This document shows, piece by piece, positions 1 through 8,545 of a DNA stretch of 64,000 nt. This stretch comes from an uncultured Bacteroidales bacterium (GTDB lineage: Bacteria; Bacteroidota; Bacteroidia; Bacteroidales; UBA932). Numbering within the stretch: position 1 is the stretch's first letter; the number at the start of each line of letters is the position of its first letter. The stretch covers positions 22,205-86,204 of the forward strand of contig ONIQ01000002.1 in assembly GCA_900317925.1 (NCBI GenBank), read 5' to 3'. A model generated the notes under the pieces. That model searched no databases. It saw nothing but the letters and a program-made list of their open reading frames with translations, and had not been told where the DNA came from. The position numbers were made by a program, and so were the translations under genes.

Positions 1-1354
1 CCTCCCCTTCCTTGCTGCGAAACCGCGAAATCTTGTGCAGGGAATGCACCGAAACAAAGACCACATCGCCGTCTTTGTACATCAGTTTCACCACCTCGTG
101 CACGCGCCCTTTGTCATCGCGCATCCGCACGAGCCCGCCAAAGACCCCCACGCCATGGTCGATATGAACCACGTAATCGCCAATATTGAAGGCGCTTAAG
201 TCATTCAGGGTCAACTGCTCGCTCTTGTCCACCGTGCGACGCAGGCTTACCCGGTGGAAGCGGTCGAAAATCTCGTGGTCTGTATAACAGCAGATCTTTT
301 CCGCCTGGTCGATGAAGCCCGCATGGATATTTTTTCCCACGACAAATTCCGGCAGCAGACACCGTTCCTGTGCCAGGATGGACCGGAGCCGATCCATCTG
401 CGCCTGTTTCTCGCCGAAAATATACACCCGGTAATTGTTTTCCAGTTTCTGGCGGATATCGGCCGAAAGCAGTTCGAAATTTTTGTTGAATACCGGCTGC
501 GGGGCTATCTGGAACTGGATAACCTCTGCTTTTCCGGCTGATAGCGGGGTTTCCAGAAACACCCGCCGGAACGCTTCCAACGAAGGGAAAAACGCCTGCT
601 GGCGATACATATCGGACGAATCCAGCCACACCAGCGTATCGTTCGGCAGCATCGATGCAATGCTCACTCCCTCTTCTTCGCGAACCGACAGGTCGGGCAG
701 GATGTCCACCGCATCGGTTTCCGCTTTGGAAAGCTGGGTGTTGACATCGAACATGCTGATGCTTTCTATCTCGTTTCCGAAGAAGGAAATGCGGTAGGGA
801 TCGTTCCACGAGAAAGAAAAGATATCCACAATGGAACCGCGGATGGCAAACTGGCCCGGACGCGCCACAAAATCGACCCGCTCGAATCCCAGGCTATCCA
901 ATTGCTCTACCAATTTTTCGTGGCTGATTTCCAGTTCTTTACGAAGTTGGAGAGCTGTATTTTGAATAGTTCCGGCTGCGGGAACGAATTCGGATAAGGC
1001 ATCCGGATAGGTAACCAGGAAGATTTTCTCCCGGGGCGTTGCATGCAGGATTTTTCCGAGCGCAGAGGTCCGCTGGACTCCCAAAGAAGCCTTGAAATTG
1101 CTCTTTTCCAGGTTTTTCCCGGAATCCGGAAGATAAAAGACGCAGTCCCCTTCCGTCAGATGATACAGGTCTGCTGCGCAATATTCTGCCGCCTCGCGGT
1201 TGGGTAGCACGATCAGGTTGATCCCCTCATGGGCTGCCGCAGATACGACAAACCATCGCGCCGATAGGAAAAGTCCGTTGCAGAAGGTTTCCCGCGCTTG
1301 ATGAATGGACCGCCGCAATGCTTCGGTCTGTTTTACATTTATCAACAATTCCAC
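1..1354 (-). CDS. mfd: Transcription-repair coupling factor Mfd, N-terminal part (cut by window edge)
   Basis: The minus-strand frame is open from about 1354 to the left edge (about 451 codons). It encodes the front part of Mfd, the translocase that removes stalled RNA polymerase and recruits UvrA. The UvrB-like region is visible ('FAIRGSIVDIFSF' near 820-860). Near the edge lies the RNA-polymerase-interacting, CarD-like domain ('GDYVVHIDHGVGVFGGL', then 'VVFVSVHSLHKISR'). The helicase motor lies outside the window. No ATG is available in frame: after an in-frame TGA near 1398 the only candidates are GTG at 1354 and TTG at 1348 or 1345, so the start is uncertain. It diverges from ruvB across a DnaA-box-rich spacer. 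Confidence 0.9.
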   Translation of the reverse strand, partial: MELLINVKQTEALRRSIHQARETFCNGLFLSARWFVVSAAAHEGINLIVLPNREAAEYCAADLYHLTEGDCVFYLPDSGKNLEKSNFKASLGVQRTSALGKILHATPREKIFLVTYPDALSEFVPAAGTIQNTALQLRKELEISHEKLVEQLDSLGFERVDFVARPGQFAIRGSIVDIFSFSWNDPYRISFFGNEIESISMFDVNTQLSKAETDAVDILPDLSVREEEGVSIASMLPNDTLVWLDSSDMYRQQAFFPSLEAFRRVFLETPLSAGKAEVIQFQIAPQPVFNKNFELLSADIRQKLENNYRVYIFGEKQAQMDRLRSILAQERCLLPEFVVGKNIHAGFIDQAEKICCYTDHEIFDRFHRVSLRRTVDKSEQLTLNDLSAFNIGDYVVHIDHGVGVFGGLVRMRDDKGRVHEVVKLMYKDGDVVFVSVHSLHKISRFRSKEGE

Positions 1355-1572
1355 AAAAAATTCGGTTGATAACCTGTTTATAACCCTGTTGATAACTCAT
1401 TTTCGGACGGTTCATAAAACCCACCCGGAAGGTTTCCACAGTTTTTGAAAAGGAAGTTCACAATGTTTTCAACATTTTTCAACAAGTTAATTTATTCAAA
1501 ATAAGGAACTTATAGTAGTTTTCAACATTTCAACAGCCACAACAAGCATCAACAAATTTCAAATAAAAAAAC
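1339..1572. other. oriC: Candidate replication origin (DnaA-box-like cluster)
   Basis: This AT-rich spacer between divergent mfd and ruvB carries many 9-mers close to the DnaA box TTATCCACA. TTATCAACA occurs at 1339-1347 and, inverted, at 1387-1395. Relatives are at 1364-1372 and 1375-1383 (inverted). TTTTCAACA occurs at 1466-1474, 1476-1484 and 1519-1527, ATTTCAACA at 1527-1535 and GTTTCCACA at 1432-1440. Divergent flanking genes and parS-like sites 15-17 kb away fit an origin. The assignment is inferred; dnaA itself is not here and GC skew was not computed. Confidence 0.45.
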
Positions 1573-1580
1573 TATATTTG
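1573..1580 (+). promoter_or_regulatory. ruvB promoter, -7 element TATATTTG
   Basis: The sequence matches the Bacteroidota -7 consensus TAnnTTTG, 25 nt before the ruvB ATG. No clear TTTG -33 element is visible upstream. Confidence 0.55.
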
Positions 1581-1605
1581 TATTGGATAAAAAACGACGA
1601 CGTCT

Positions 1606-2634
1606 ATGGCCGATTTTGACCCAAGGAAAAGTTCCGCCGACAAAGATAAGGATTTAGACGGAATTATCAGACCGCAAGAGTTGGAAGATTTCACCGGACA
1701 ACGGGAAATCGTCTCCAATCTGCGCATCTATATACAGGCAGCCAAAATGCGGGGCGAAGCCCTGGATCATGTGCTCTTCCACGGCCCTCCCGGTCTGGGA
1801 AAGACCACCTTGGCCCATATTATTGCCAACGAGCTGGGTGTAAATATGAAGGTGAGTTCCGGGCCGATTCTGGACAAGCCCGGAGACCTGGCCGGCCTGC
1901 TGACCTCGCTGGAAACAGGAGACGTGCTGTTCATCGACGAAATCCACCGCCTTTCGCCCGAAGTGGAAGAGTACCTGTACTCGGCCATGGAGGACTATGT
2001 CATTGATATTATGATCGATAAGGGACCCGGTGCACGGTCGGTCCGCATCTCCCTGAACCCCTTTACCCTGGTGGGCGCGACCACGCGCAGCGGCTTGCTG
2101 ACGGCTCCGCTGCGGGCGCGTTTCGGAATCAACTGTGCCCTGGAATATTACGACGCGGACGAGTTGGTGAAAATCGTCAAACGCAGCGCACAGATCCTGA
2201 AGGTGGAAATCGATGATGAGGCGGCCCGTGAGGTGGCGCTCCGCAGCCGCGGTACGCCGCGAATCGCAAATGCCCTGCTGAAACGGGTGCGCGACTTCGC
2301 CCAGGTGATGGGAGACGGTCATATCGACCTGGAGATTGCACGCTATTCCTTGAATAAGCTGAAAATTGACACGCGGGGACTGGATTCCATCGATAACAAG
2401 ATCCTGAATACCATCATTACCAAATTTAACGGCGGACCGGTGGGGGCCAGTACCATCGCGACGGCTATTTCGGAAGACCATGGAACCCTGGAAGAGGTGT
2501 ATGAACCGTATTTGATCAAAGAAGGATTTATCCTCCGCACCCAGCGCGGCCGTATTGCTACCGAACTGGCATACAAACATTTAGGTCTTGATTCTCTCAT
2601 GACTCCCCGTGAAGATGAAGGCAGTCTTTTTTAA
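1606..2634 (+). CDS. ruvB: Holliday junction branch migration helicase RuvB
   Basis: RuvB is the hexameric AAA+ motor that drives branch migration together with RuvA. The protein has 342 aa, the usual length. Walker A 'GPPGLGKTT' is at residues 60-68, Walker B 'FIDEIH' near 109-114, sensor 1 'GATTRSG' follows, and the C-terminal winged helix ends the protein. The ATG at 1606 fits the family N-terminus. The stop is 3 nt before the next gene, so the two are probably co-transcribed. ruvA lies separately at 17.2 kb. Confidence 0.98.
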   Translation: MADFDPRKSSADKDKDLDGIIRPQELEDFTGQREIVSNLRIYIQAAKMRGEALDHVLFHGPPGLGKTTLAHIIANELGVNMKVSSGPILDKPGDLAGLLTSLETGDVLFIDEIHRLSPEVEEYLYSAMEDYVIDIMIDKGPGARSVRISLNPFTLVGATTRSGLLTAPLRARFGINCALEYYDADELVKIVKRSAQILKVEIDDEAAREVALRSRGTPRIANALLKRVRDFAQVMGDGHIDLEIARYSLNKLKIDTRGLDSIDNKILNTIITKFNGGPVGASTIATAISEDHGTLEEVYEPYLIKEGFILRTQRGRIATELAYKHLGLDSLMTPREDEGSLF

Positions 2635-2637
2635 GGT

Positions 2638-3723
2638 ATGAGAAAACTATTTTTATTCATCTGTTTCATGGCTTTCTGTGCCGTAACCGACGGGTATGCA
2701 TGCACGTCGGCGATTTTTACGGCACGCGCAAGCGGACTGGGACGTCCGGTGATGCTGAAACACCGGGATACCGGTCAGCTGAACAACCGGATTGAACGGT
2801 TTCAGGGGCCGAAATATGGTTTTATCGGCCTGACAAACAGTGACCGTGACCAGGGAGAAGTGTGGTCGGGCATGAACGATGCCGGTTTCTGTATCATGAA
2901 TACCGCGGCGTATAATTTCAAGGACGATGACGTACCCGCGGAACAGATGGACCGCGAAGGAATTGTGATGTATGGCGCCCTGGGGGTCTGTGCCACGGTG
3001 GATGAGTTTGAGGAATATCTGAGCAGCCTCCCGCAGCCCTGGGGGGTGGAAGCCAATTTCGGGGTGATAGACGCCTTCGGCGGAGCCGCCTATTTTGAAG
3101 CGAACAACCATTTGTATGTTCGTCATAATGTGGAAGATACGCTCGATGGATACCTGGTCGTGACCAACTGGTGCGAAAGCGGCCGGCCCGAGGATCGGAA
3201 GGGAGTGGACCGGCGGGAAAAGGCGGAAGAAATCCTCCTTGCCAACAAAGGCTGCCGAAGGGATGCGGCGTTTCTGTTCGATTCCATTTCCCGTAGCGGA
3301 AGTCCCATCCTGCGGAACATCACCTCCGCATCGATCGTATTCGAAGGTGTAAACCCCGGAATGGATGCGAAACATACGGTGATGTGGACGGTACTGGGAT
3401 ATCCGGTGGATGCTGTGGCAGTTCCCTTGCGGATGGATTGTCCGGTTCCCGCTGCTTTGCAGGCCGCTGCCGACGGACACGCTCCCCTGTGCGATTTGGC
3501 TATGGAACTCAAAGAGGGGAAGGTGGATGTATTGGATCTGGTACGGGCGGAAGAAGCCGGCTTTATGCCGGCGTATCGTGCCCTTCAAAGCCGGTACGAA
3601 GCCGGAAAGGTATCGGAAAGCTATTTTTCAAAAAAATATAAAAAGCTAATTGACAGGTATTTGGAGCATTATATGCGGAATACTGTTTCCGCGCGCGTTG
3701 CAGAATTGCCAGAAAATGACTAA
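2638..3723 (+). CDS. Secreted Ntn-type hydrolase (C45/acyltransferase-like)
   Basis: The 361-aa protein has a signal peptide ending in 'DGYA', followed by Cys22 ('CTSAIFTARASG'). In this fold a newly exposed N-terminal Cys is the nucleophile. The 'VMLKHRDTG' segment, 'GMNDAGFCIMNTAAYN' and later 'VVTNWCESG' resemble linear-amide and acyl-CoA:6-APA acyltransferase-like peptidases of family C45. It probably acts in the periplasm or outside the cell on an amide or peptide substrate; the substrate is unknown. It starts 3 nt after ruvB. Further along (25.9-29.8 kb) two other secreted peptidases occur. Confidence 0.75.
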   Translation: MRKLFLFICFMAFCAVTDGYACTSAIFTARASGLGRPVMLKHRDTGQLNNRIERFQGPKYGFIGLTNSDRDQGEVWSGMNDAGFCIMNTAAYNFKDDDVPAEQMDREGIVMYGALGVCATVDEFEEYLSSLPQPWGVEANFGVIDAFGGAAYFEANNHLYVRHNVEDTLDGYLVVTNWCESGRPEDRKGVDRREKAEEILLANKGCRRDAAFLFDSISRSGSPILRNITSASIVFEGVNPGMDAKHTVMWTVLGYPVDAVAVPLRMDCPVPAALQAAADGHAPLCDLAMELKEGKVDVLDLVRAEEAGFMPAYRALQSRYEAGKVSESYFSKKYKKLIDRYLEHYMRNTVSARVAELPEND

Positions 3724-3778
3724 ACTTGCAGGATAATTCAGATAGTAAGTAAATTATTGTACAATAAAAACTGAAAAA

Positions 3779-5725
3779 ATGGCCGAAAAATTAATTTCCA
3801 AGATTCCGGACGGACCGCTTGCCGAAAAATGGACCAAGCGTAAATCCGAGATTCATCTTGTCAGTCCCAACAACAAAAGGAAACTGGAGATCATTGTAGT
3901 GGGTACCGGTCTGGGCGGAGCGTCTGCAGCCGCTTCCCTGGGCGAGCTCGGTTACAATGTGAAGGTATTCTGTATCAGCGACTCCCCGCGCCGTGCACAT
4001 TCGATTGCCGCGCAGGGTGGTATCAACGCTGCCAAGAATTACCAGAACGACAATGACTCCGTTTATCGTCTTTTCTACGACACCATCAAAGGCGGTGACT
4101 ATCGTGCCCGTGAAGCCAACGTTTACCGTCTGGCAGAGGTGAGTGCGGCGATTATCGACCAGTGCGTAGCACAGGGAATTCCTTTTGCCCGTGAATACGG
4201 CGGATACCTGGCCAACCGTTCCTTCGGCGGTGTTCAGGTGAGCCGTACCTTCTATGCCCGCGGACAAACCGGACAGCAGCTGTTGTTGGGTGCCTATGCC
4301 GCCCTGAACCGTCAGATTGCCGCCGGTACCGTGAAGAGCTATCCGCGTCACGAGATGCTGGATTTGGTGCTGGTAAACGGTGAGGCAAAGGGTATCATCG
4401 CCCGTAACCTCGTAACGGGTAAGTTGGAGCGCTTTGGCGCCCATGCCGTGGTGATTGCTACCGGCGGTTATGGAAACACCTATTTCCTCTCCACGAATGC
4501 CATGAATTCCAATGGCTCCGCCGCCTGGCAGTGCTATAAGAAAGGTGCTTTCTTCGCCAATCCCTGCTTTGCCCAGATTCACCCGACCTGTATTCCGGTA
4601 CATGGCGAGCAGCAGTGCAAACTGACCTTGATGAGCGAATCGCTGCGTAACGACGGCCGTATCTGGGTTCCCAAGAAATTGGAAGATGTGGAGAAACTCC
4701 GCAAACATACCATCAAGGCTTCCCAGATTCCGGAAAAGGATCGGGATTACTATCTGGAGCGCCGGTATCCGGCCTTCGGCAACCTGGTTCCGCGTGATGT
4801 GGCTTCCCGTGCCGCCAAAGAGCGTTGCGACGCCGGTTTTGGTGTAAATGAGACGGGTCTGGCCGTGTTCCTGGACTTCTCCGACGCCATCAAGCGTCTG
4901 GGTCACCAGCGGGTTGCCGAGCGGTATGGTAACCTCTTCGATATGTATGAGAAGATTACCGCTACCTCTCCTTGGGAAGAGCCGATGATGATTTATCCGG
5001 CCATCCACTATACCATGGGTGGTATCTGGGTGGATTATGACCTCCAAACCACCATTCCGGGCCTGTATGCCCTGGGTGAGGCCAACTTCTCCGACCACGG
5101 TGGAAACCGTCTGGGTGCATCAGCCCTGATGCAGGGTCTGGCCGACGGTTATTTTGTCATTCCGGTGACCATCGGCGACTACCTGTCGCATAAATTTGCC
5201 GAGCCGAAGACCGACGTGAATACGCCCGAATTCGATGCAGCTGAAAAAGCCGTCCAGGAGCGTATTGACAAGCTCTTCTCCATCAAGGGTAAGAAGACGG
5301 TTGATTCGATTCACAAGCAGCTGGGACACATTATGTGGGAGTATGTGGGTATGGCACGTAACGAAGAAGGCTTGAAGAAAGCCATCGAGGAAATCCAGGC
5401 CCTCAAGAAGTCCTTCTATGAGAATGTGTGCGTACCGGGTTCCCAGTATGAATTTAACCAGGAACTGGAGAAGGCCCTTCGTCTGGAGGACTTCCTGGAG
5501 ATTGGTGAACTGATGGCCCGCGACGCCCTGAACCGCAATGAATCCTGCGGCGGTCACTTCCGTATCGAAAGCCAGACCGAAGAGGGTGAGGCCAAGCGTG
5601 ACGACAAGAATTATATGTACGTGGCGGCTTGGGAATACAAGGGCGAAGGCAAGGAGCCGGAACTGCACAAAGAGCCGTTGAAGTATGAGTTCATCGAGGT
5701 GAAAACGAGAAATTACAAAGACTAA
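3779..5725 (+). CDS. frdA: Fumarate reductase / succinate dehydrogenase flavoprotein subunit
   Basis: This is the catalytic subunit that interconverts fumarate and succinate, in anaerobic Bacteroidales usually as fumarate reductase. The 648 aa match the large B-type subunit. The FAD dinucleotide motif 'VGTGLGG' lies near residues 41-47. 'HSIAAQGG' (His74) is the covalent FAD attachment site. The active-site region includes 'QIHPTCIP', and '[19 protein letters not shown]' is present. frdB follows after 4 nt. The cytochrome b subunit gene normally found just upstream in Bacteroides is absent: the 55 nt upstream are preceded by an unrelated hydrolase gene. Confidence 0.95.
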   Translation: MAEKLISKIPDGPLAEKWTKRKSEIHLVSPNNKRKLEIIVVGTGLGGASAAASLGELGYNVKVFCISDSPRRAHSIAAQGGINAAKNYQNDNDSVYRLFYDTIKGGDYRAREANVYRLAEVSAAIIDQCVAQGIPFAREYGGYLANRSFGGVQVSRTFYARGQTGQQLLLGAYAALNRQIAAGTVKSYPRHEMLDLVLVNGEAKGIIARNLVTGKLERFGAHAVVIATGGYGNTYFLSTNAMNSNGSAAWQCYKKGAFFANPCFAQIHPTCIPVHGEQQCKLTLMSESLRNDGRIWVPKKLEDVEKLRKHTIKASQIPEKDRDYYLERRYPAFGNLVPRDVASRAAKERCDAGFGVNETGLAVFLDFSDAIKRLGHQRVAERYGNLFDMYEKITATSPWEEPMMIYPAIHYTMGGIWVDYDLQTTIPGLYALGEANFSDHGGNRLGASALMQGLADGYFVIPVTIGDYLSHKFAEPKTDVNTPEFDAAEKAVQERIDKLFSIKGKKTVDSIHKQLGHIMWEYVGMARNEEGLKKAIEEIQALKKSFYENVCVPGSQYEFNQELEKALRLEDFLEIGELMARDALNRNESCGGHFRIESQTEEGEAKRDDKNYMYVAAWEYKGEGKEPELHKEPLKYEFIEVKTRNYKD

Positions 5726-5729
5726 GGAT

Positions 5730-6509
5730 ATGGAATTCAATCTGAAGATATGGCGTCAGAAGAACGCCAAGGAGCAGGGTCATTTTGAGACCTATCACAT
5801 CTCCGGAATCGAAGAGGACGCTTCGTTCCTCGAGATGCTGGACATCCTGAACGAACAGCTGATTCGCGAAGGGAACGATCCCGTTGCCGTAGAGCGCGGT
5901 TGCAAGAGTTCCGGTCCCGTGTCTTTCGACCACGATTGCCGTGAAGGTATCTGCGGTGCATGTGGCCTGTATATCGATGGCCGTGCCCACGGCCCGGACG
6001 ATCACGTGACTACCTGCCAGCTGTTTATGCGTCACTTCAAGGATGGCGCCACCATTACGGTGGAACCCTGGCGCAGCAAGGCCTTCCCGGTGATCAAGGA
6101 CCTGGTGGTGAACCGCAGCGCATTTGATGAGATTCTGCAGGCTGGCGGATTCATTTCCGTCCGCACCGGCAGCGCCCAGGATGCCAACAACATCCTCATC
6201 CCGCATGATGATGCCGAAAAGAGCATGGATGCAGCGGCCTGTGTGGGTTGCGGTGCCTGCGTGGCTACGTGCAAGAATGGTTCCGCGATGCTGTTCGTCG
6301 GTGCCCGCGTCAGCTCCCTGGCGCTCCTGCCGCAGGGACGTCCCGAAGCCGCCCGTCGCGCTCGTGCCATGGTGGCCAAGATGGACGAGCTGGGCTTCGG
6401 TAACTGCACCAACACCCGCGCTTGCGAGATGGAATGCCCGAAGGGGATCTCCGTGGAGCACATTGCCCGCCTGAACCGCGAATACCTTTCCGCTAAGTTC
6501 AGCGAGTAA
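5730..6509 (+). CDS. frdB: Fumarate reductase / succinate dehydrogenase iron-sulfur subunit
   Basis: This electron-transfer subunit (259 aa) partners with FrdA. Cys70, Cys75, Cys78 and Cys96 ('CREGICGAC' and 'TTCQ') form the [2Fe-2S] site. '[11 protein letters not shown]' (171-181) and the later '[14 protein letters not shown]' (226-236) bind the cubane-type clusters. The gene lies 4 nt after frdA in one operon. It is convergent with the polyferredoxin gene, with only 2 nt between stop codons and no obvious terminator. No membrane-anchor gene follows. Confidence 0.95.
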   Translation: MEFNLKIWRQKNAKEQGHFETYHISGIEEDASFLEMLDILNEQLIREGNDPVAVERGCKSSGPVSFDHDCREGICGACGLYIDGRAHGPDDHVTTCQLFMRHFKDGATITVEPWRSKAFPVIKDLVVNRSAFDEILQAGGFISVRTGSAQDANNILIPHDDAEKSMDAAACVGCGACVATCKNGSAMLFVGARVSSLALLPQGRPEAARRARAMVAKMDELGFGNCTNTRACEMECPKGISVEHIARLNREYLSAKFSE

Positions 6510-6511
6510 GG

Positions 6512-8530
6512 TTATTCCTCGGTAAAAGGATAACAGACGCCTGGCTCATGAAAAGTGAGCCGGGCGTTTTCTTCACGGATATCGTCCTTGCTATAGGTAA
6601 TGGTCCACTTGGGCATGGTCATGAGTTCCCAGATGCGGTCCGCCGTCATGGGGGCGGCGAAACGGACCTGGATGCAAGGCACCAGGGCTTTGTTCAGCGT
6701 GAGATAGAGCCCGATGACACCTTCTTCTTTGGAAAGATGGTTGCTCAGGAAGGGGAGACCGCGCTTGATAATGGGCTTCTCGTAATTCTGGTTGGCAATC
6801 TCGTAGATGAATTGCGGCTGGCCTTCGTACACCTCGGCACGCTTGCGCACCGCTGTGGTATCGCCAGAAGGATATCGGCCGCTGAATTCCGCCGTGAACG
6901 GATCGAACATGCGGTGGAGATATTCATCGATGCCGATGCGGCCTTCGCCTTTTTCCATCCGCACGAATTCGAAATCGACCGGGGTCTCCTTCACGCCGCC
7001 GCCGTGGACGGGCATCTGGAGGACCTTTTTGTTTACGATTTCTTTGAAGAAGGCTTCGTCAAGTTCCTCATTCGGAGAGGCATAGACCCGCACGATAAGC
7101 GGGCAGTTGTACTCGGATTCCACGCCGAAGATGCCTTTGCCGGTCTGGCGGAATTGCAGGCCGAGGTAATTGAGATCCAGTTTATCGTACATCTTTTCGG
7201 TGCGGATGGTGAGGATTTTCAATTCCGGAAGTTTGGCGGGATCGGGCGACCAGACGCGGAAGTGCGACGGCACAAAGACCTCTTCCTGAATCTTTTCGGC
7301 AGTGGTTTTGGAGGGATCGTAACTAATGACGACCGTATGGCTGCCCACAAAAGTCTTGACGCCGTGGACGCCGCGGACGTTTTCCATCCGGGCCTTGAAA
7401 GCCATGGAACTGCCGTAGCATTTGACGGATTTGAGGTTCTCGATTTTGACGGTCTGCAGTTCCACGCCTTCCGGAACGTCCCATTTTTCATCGATGGTGG
7501 GCAGTTCGAAACTATTGCGGAACAGGAGGCCGAGCGCTACCAGGGCTACGGCGATGAGGGCCGGCAGCCAGCGCAGCCACTTCTTGCAGCCGGCTTTCTG
7601 TGCAGGGCCGATGGAGAGGGCGTTTACGTTGCAGGCGCCCACGCATTCGCCGCAAAGGGTGCAATCCACCGAAGTAATGCGACCGCTGCGGGCAGAAAGG
7701 TCGATGGCGTACGGACAGGCTTTGTTGCAGAGGCCGCAGTGGGTGCAGAGGCTGTCATCTTTTACCACATGCAGCATTTGCAGGCGGGAATCCCGTTTGA
7801 ATACCTCCAGCGCCCAGCCCAGCAGGCAGACCGCACCCAGCAGCCACCACCAGGCCAGTTGTACGCCGGCAACGCCAAGCAGCCACCAGACGATTCCGAT
7901 TCCGATGAGCGGCAGCCAGAATTTGAGGGTATTGGAAGCGGCACCCAGCGGGCAGATGTACCGGCACCAGAAACGCTTGATAAAGAGGCCGCATAAAAGC
8001 ACGATGCCTACGGTCGTGAGCGCCATCCAAAGGACGATTTCGCCCTTGAACGCGGTGGCGGTGGCATAGTAGGGATCCAGTTTCTTGCAGAAGAGTTCGC
8101 TGGCACTCACGGAGAAATAGAAGACCACGAAGAGCAGGACGTATTTGACAATGCGCAGGATGGCATCGAAAACGGAGCCTTCCTTGGGCCCTTCCGTACT
8201 GATACCCAGGGCTTTGCGGATGCGGGTCAGCAGGTCCTCGATGGTTCCTACCGGGCACAGATAGCCGCAGAACAGCTTGCTGAAGAGGATGACCGCGGCG
8301 GCCAGGGCAATGCCCATCAGGATTTGGGCGGAGCTCATGCTGCAGGGGAGAGAGCCCTTAACGAAGAAGGTTGCCAGGGCCTGCAGGCCTCCCATCGGGC
8401 AGAGGGCTTCAGGGTCGGCGGGATCGGAACCGAAAAGTTTCGATGCGAGTCCGGTCAGGAAGAAGACCAGGGCGGCCAGGGTTCCCCACTGGAGAATGAT
8501 ACGGGGCCAGTTGTGTTGTTTTTTAGCCAT
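6512..8530 (-). CDS. Membrane polyferredoxin (NapH/NosR-like 4Fe-4S protein) with C-terminal metal-binding-like domain
   Basis: The 672-aa protein has several N-terminal membrane helices (about residues 10-240). It carries the paired cysteine motifs 'FCGYLCPVG' and 'WCRYICPLG' typical of NapH/NosR/CcoG-like proteins. Two ferredoxin motifs follow: 'CTHCGLCNKACP' and 'CTLCGECVGACN'. After another helix (about 320-340) the C-terminal half holds a region resembling a heavy-metal-associated fold, then a domain I do not recognise. It likely moves electrons across or along the cytoplasmic membrane; donor and acceptor are unknown. It lies 15 nt downstream of the GH3 gene in a leftward run and converges on frdAB. 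Confidence 0.75.
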   Translation of the reverse strand: MAKKQHNWPRIILQWGTLAALVFFLTGLASKLFGSDPADPEALCPMGGLQALATFFVKGSLPCSMSSAQILMGIALAAAVILFSKLFCGYLCPVGTIEDLLTRIRKALGISTEGPKEGSVFDAILRIVKYVLLFVVFYFSVSASELFCKKLDPYYATATAFKGEIVLWMALTTVGIVLLCGLFIKRFWCRYICPLGAASNTLKFWLPLIGIGIVWWLLGVAGVQLAWWWLLGAVCLLGWALEVFKRDSRLQMLHVVKDDSLCTHCGLCNKACPYAIDLSARSGRITSVDCTLCGECVGACNVNALSIGPAQKAGCKKWLRWLPALIAVALVALGLLFRNSFELPTIDEKWDVPEGVELQTVKIENLKSVKCYGSSMAFKARMENVRGVHGVKTFVGSHTVVISYDPSKTTAEKIQEEVFVPSHFRVWSPDPAKLPELKILTIRTEKMYDKLDLNYLGLQFRQTGKGIFGVESEYNCPLIVRVYASPNEELDEAFFKEIVNKKVLQMPVHGGGVKETPVDFEFVRMEKGEGRIGIDEYLHRMFDPFTAEFSGRYPSGDTTAVRKRAEVYEGQPQFIYEIANQNYEKPIIKRGLPFLSNHLSKEEGVIGLYLTLNKALVPCIQVRFAAPMTADRIWELMTMPKWTITYSKDDIREENARLTFHEPGVCYPFTEE

Positions 8531-8545
8531 AGGTATGCGTATTAA

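Noticed and set aside
1227-1439. 70-codon minus-strand frame with ATG overlapping the mfd start
   Set aside because: It is in a different frame from mfd, has no recognisable features and lies across the DnaA-box cluster; treated as chance.
1654-2580. Long antisense frame over ruvB
   Set aside because: It mirrors the codon pattern of ruvB; its composition (His/Gln/Phe-rich) is typical of antisense frames in high-G+C genes. The same applies to long antisense frames over frdA, glyS, clpB, pyrG, ilvD, metH and the GH9 gene.
6510-6560. GTTATTCCT/AGGATAAC hairpin as a terminator between frdB and the polyferredoxin gene
   Set aside because: It lies within the polyferredoxin coding end, has a mismatch and lacks a T run.
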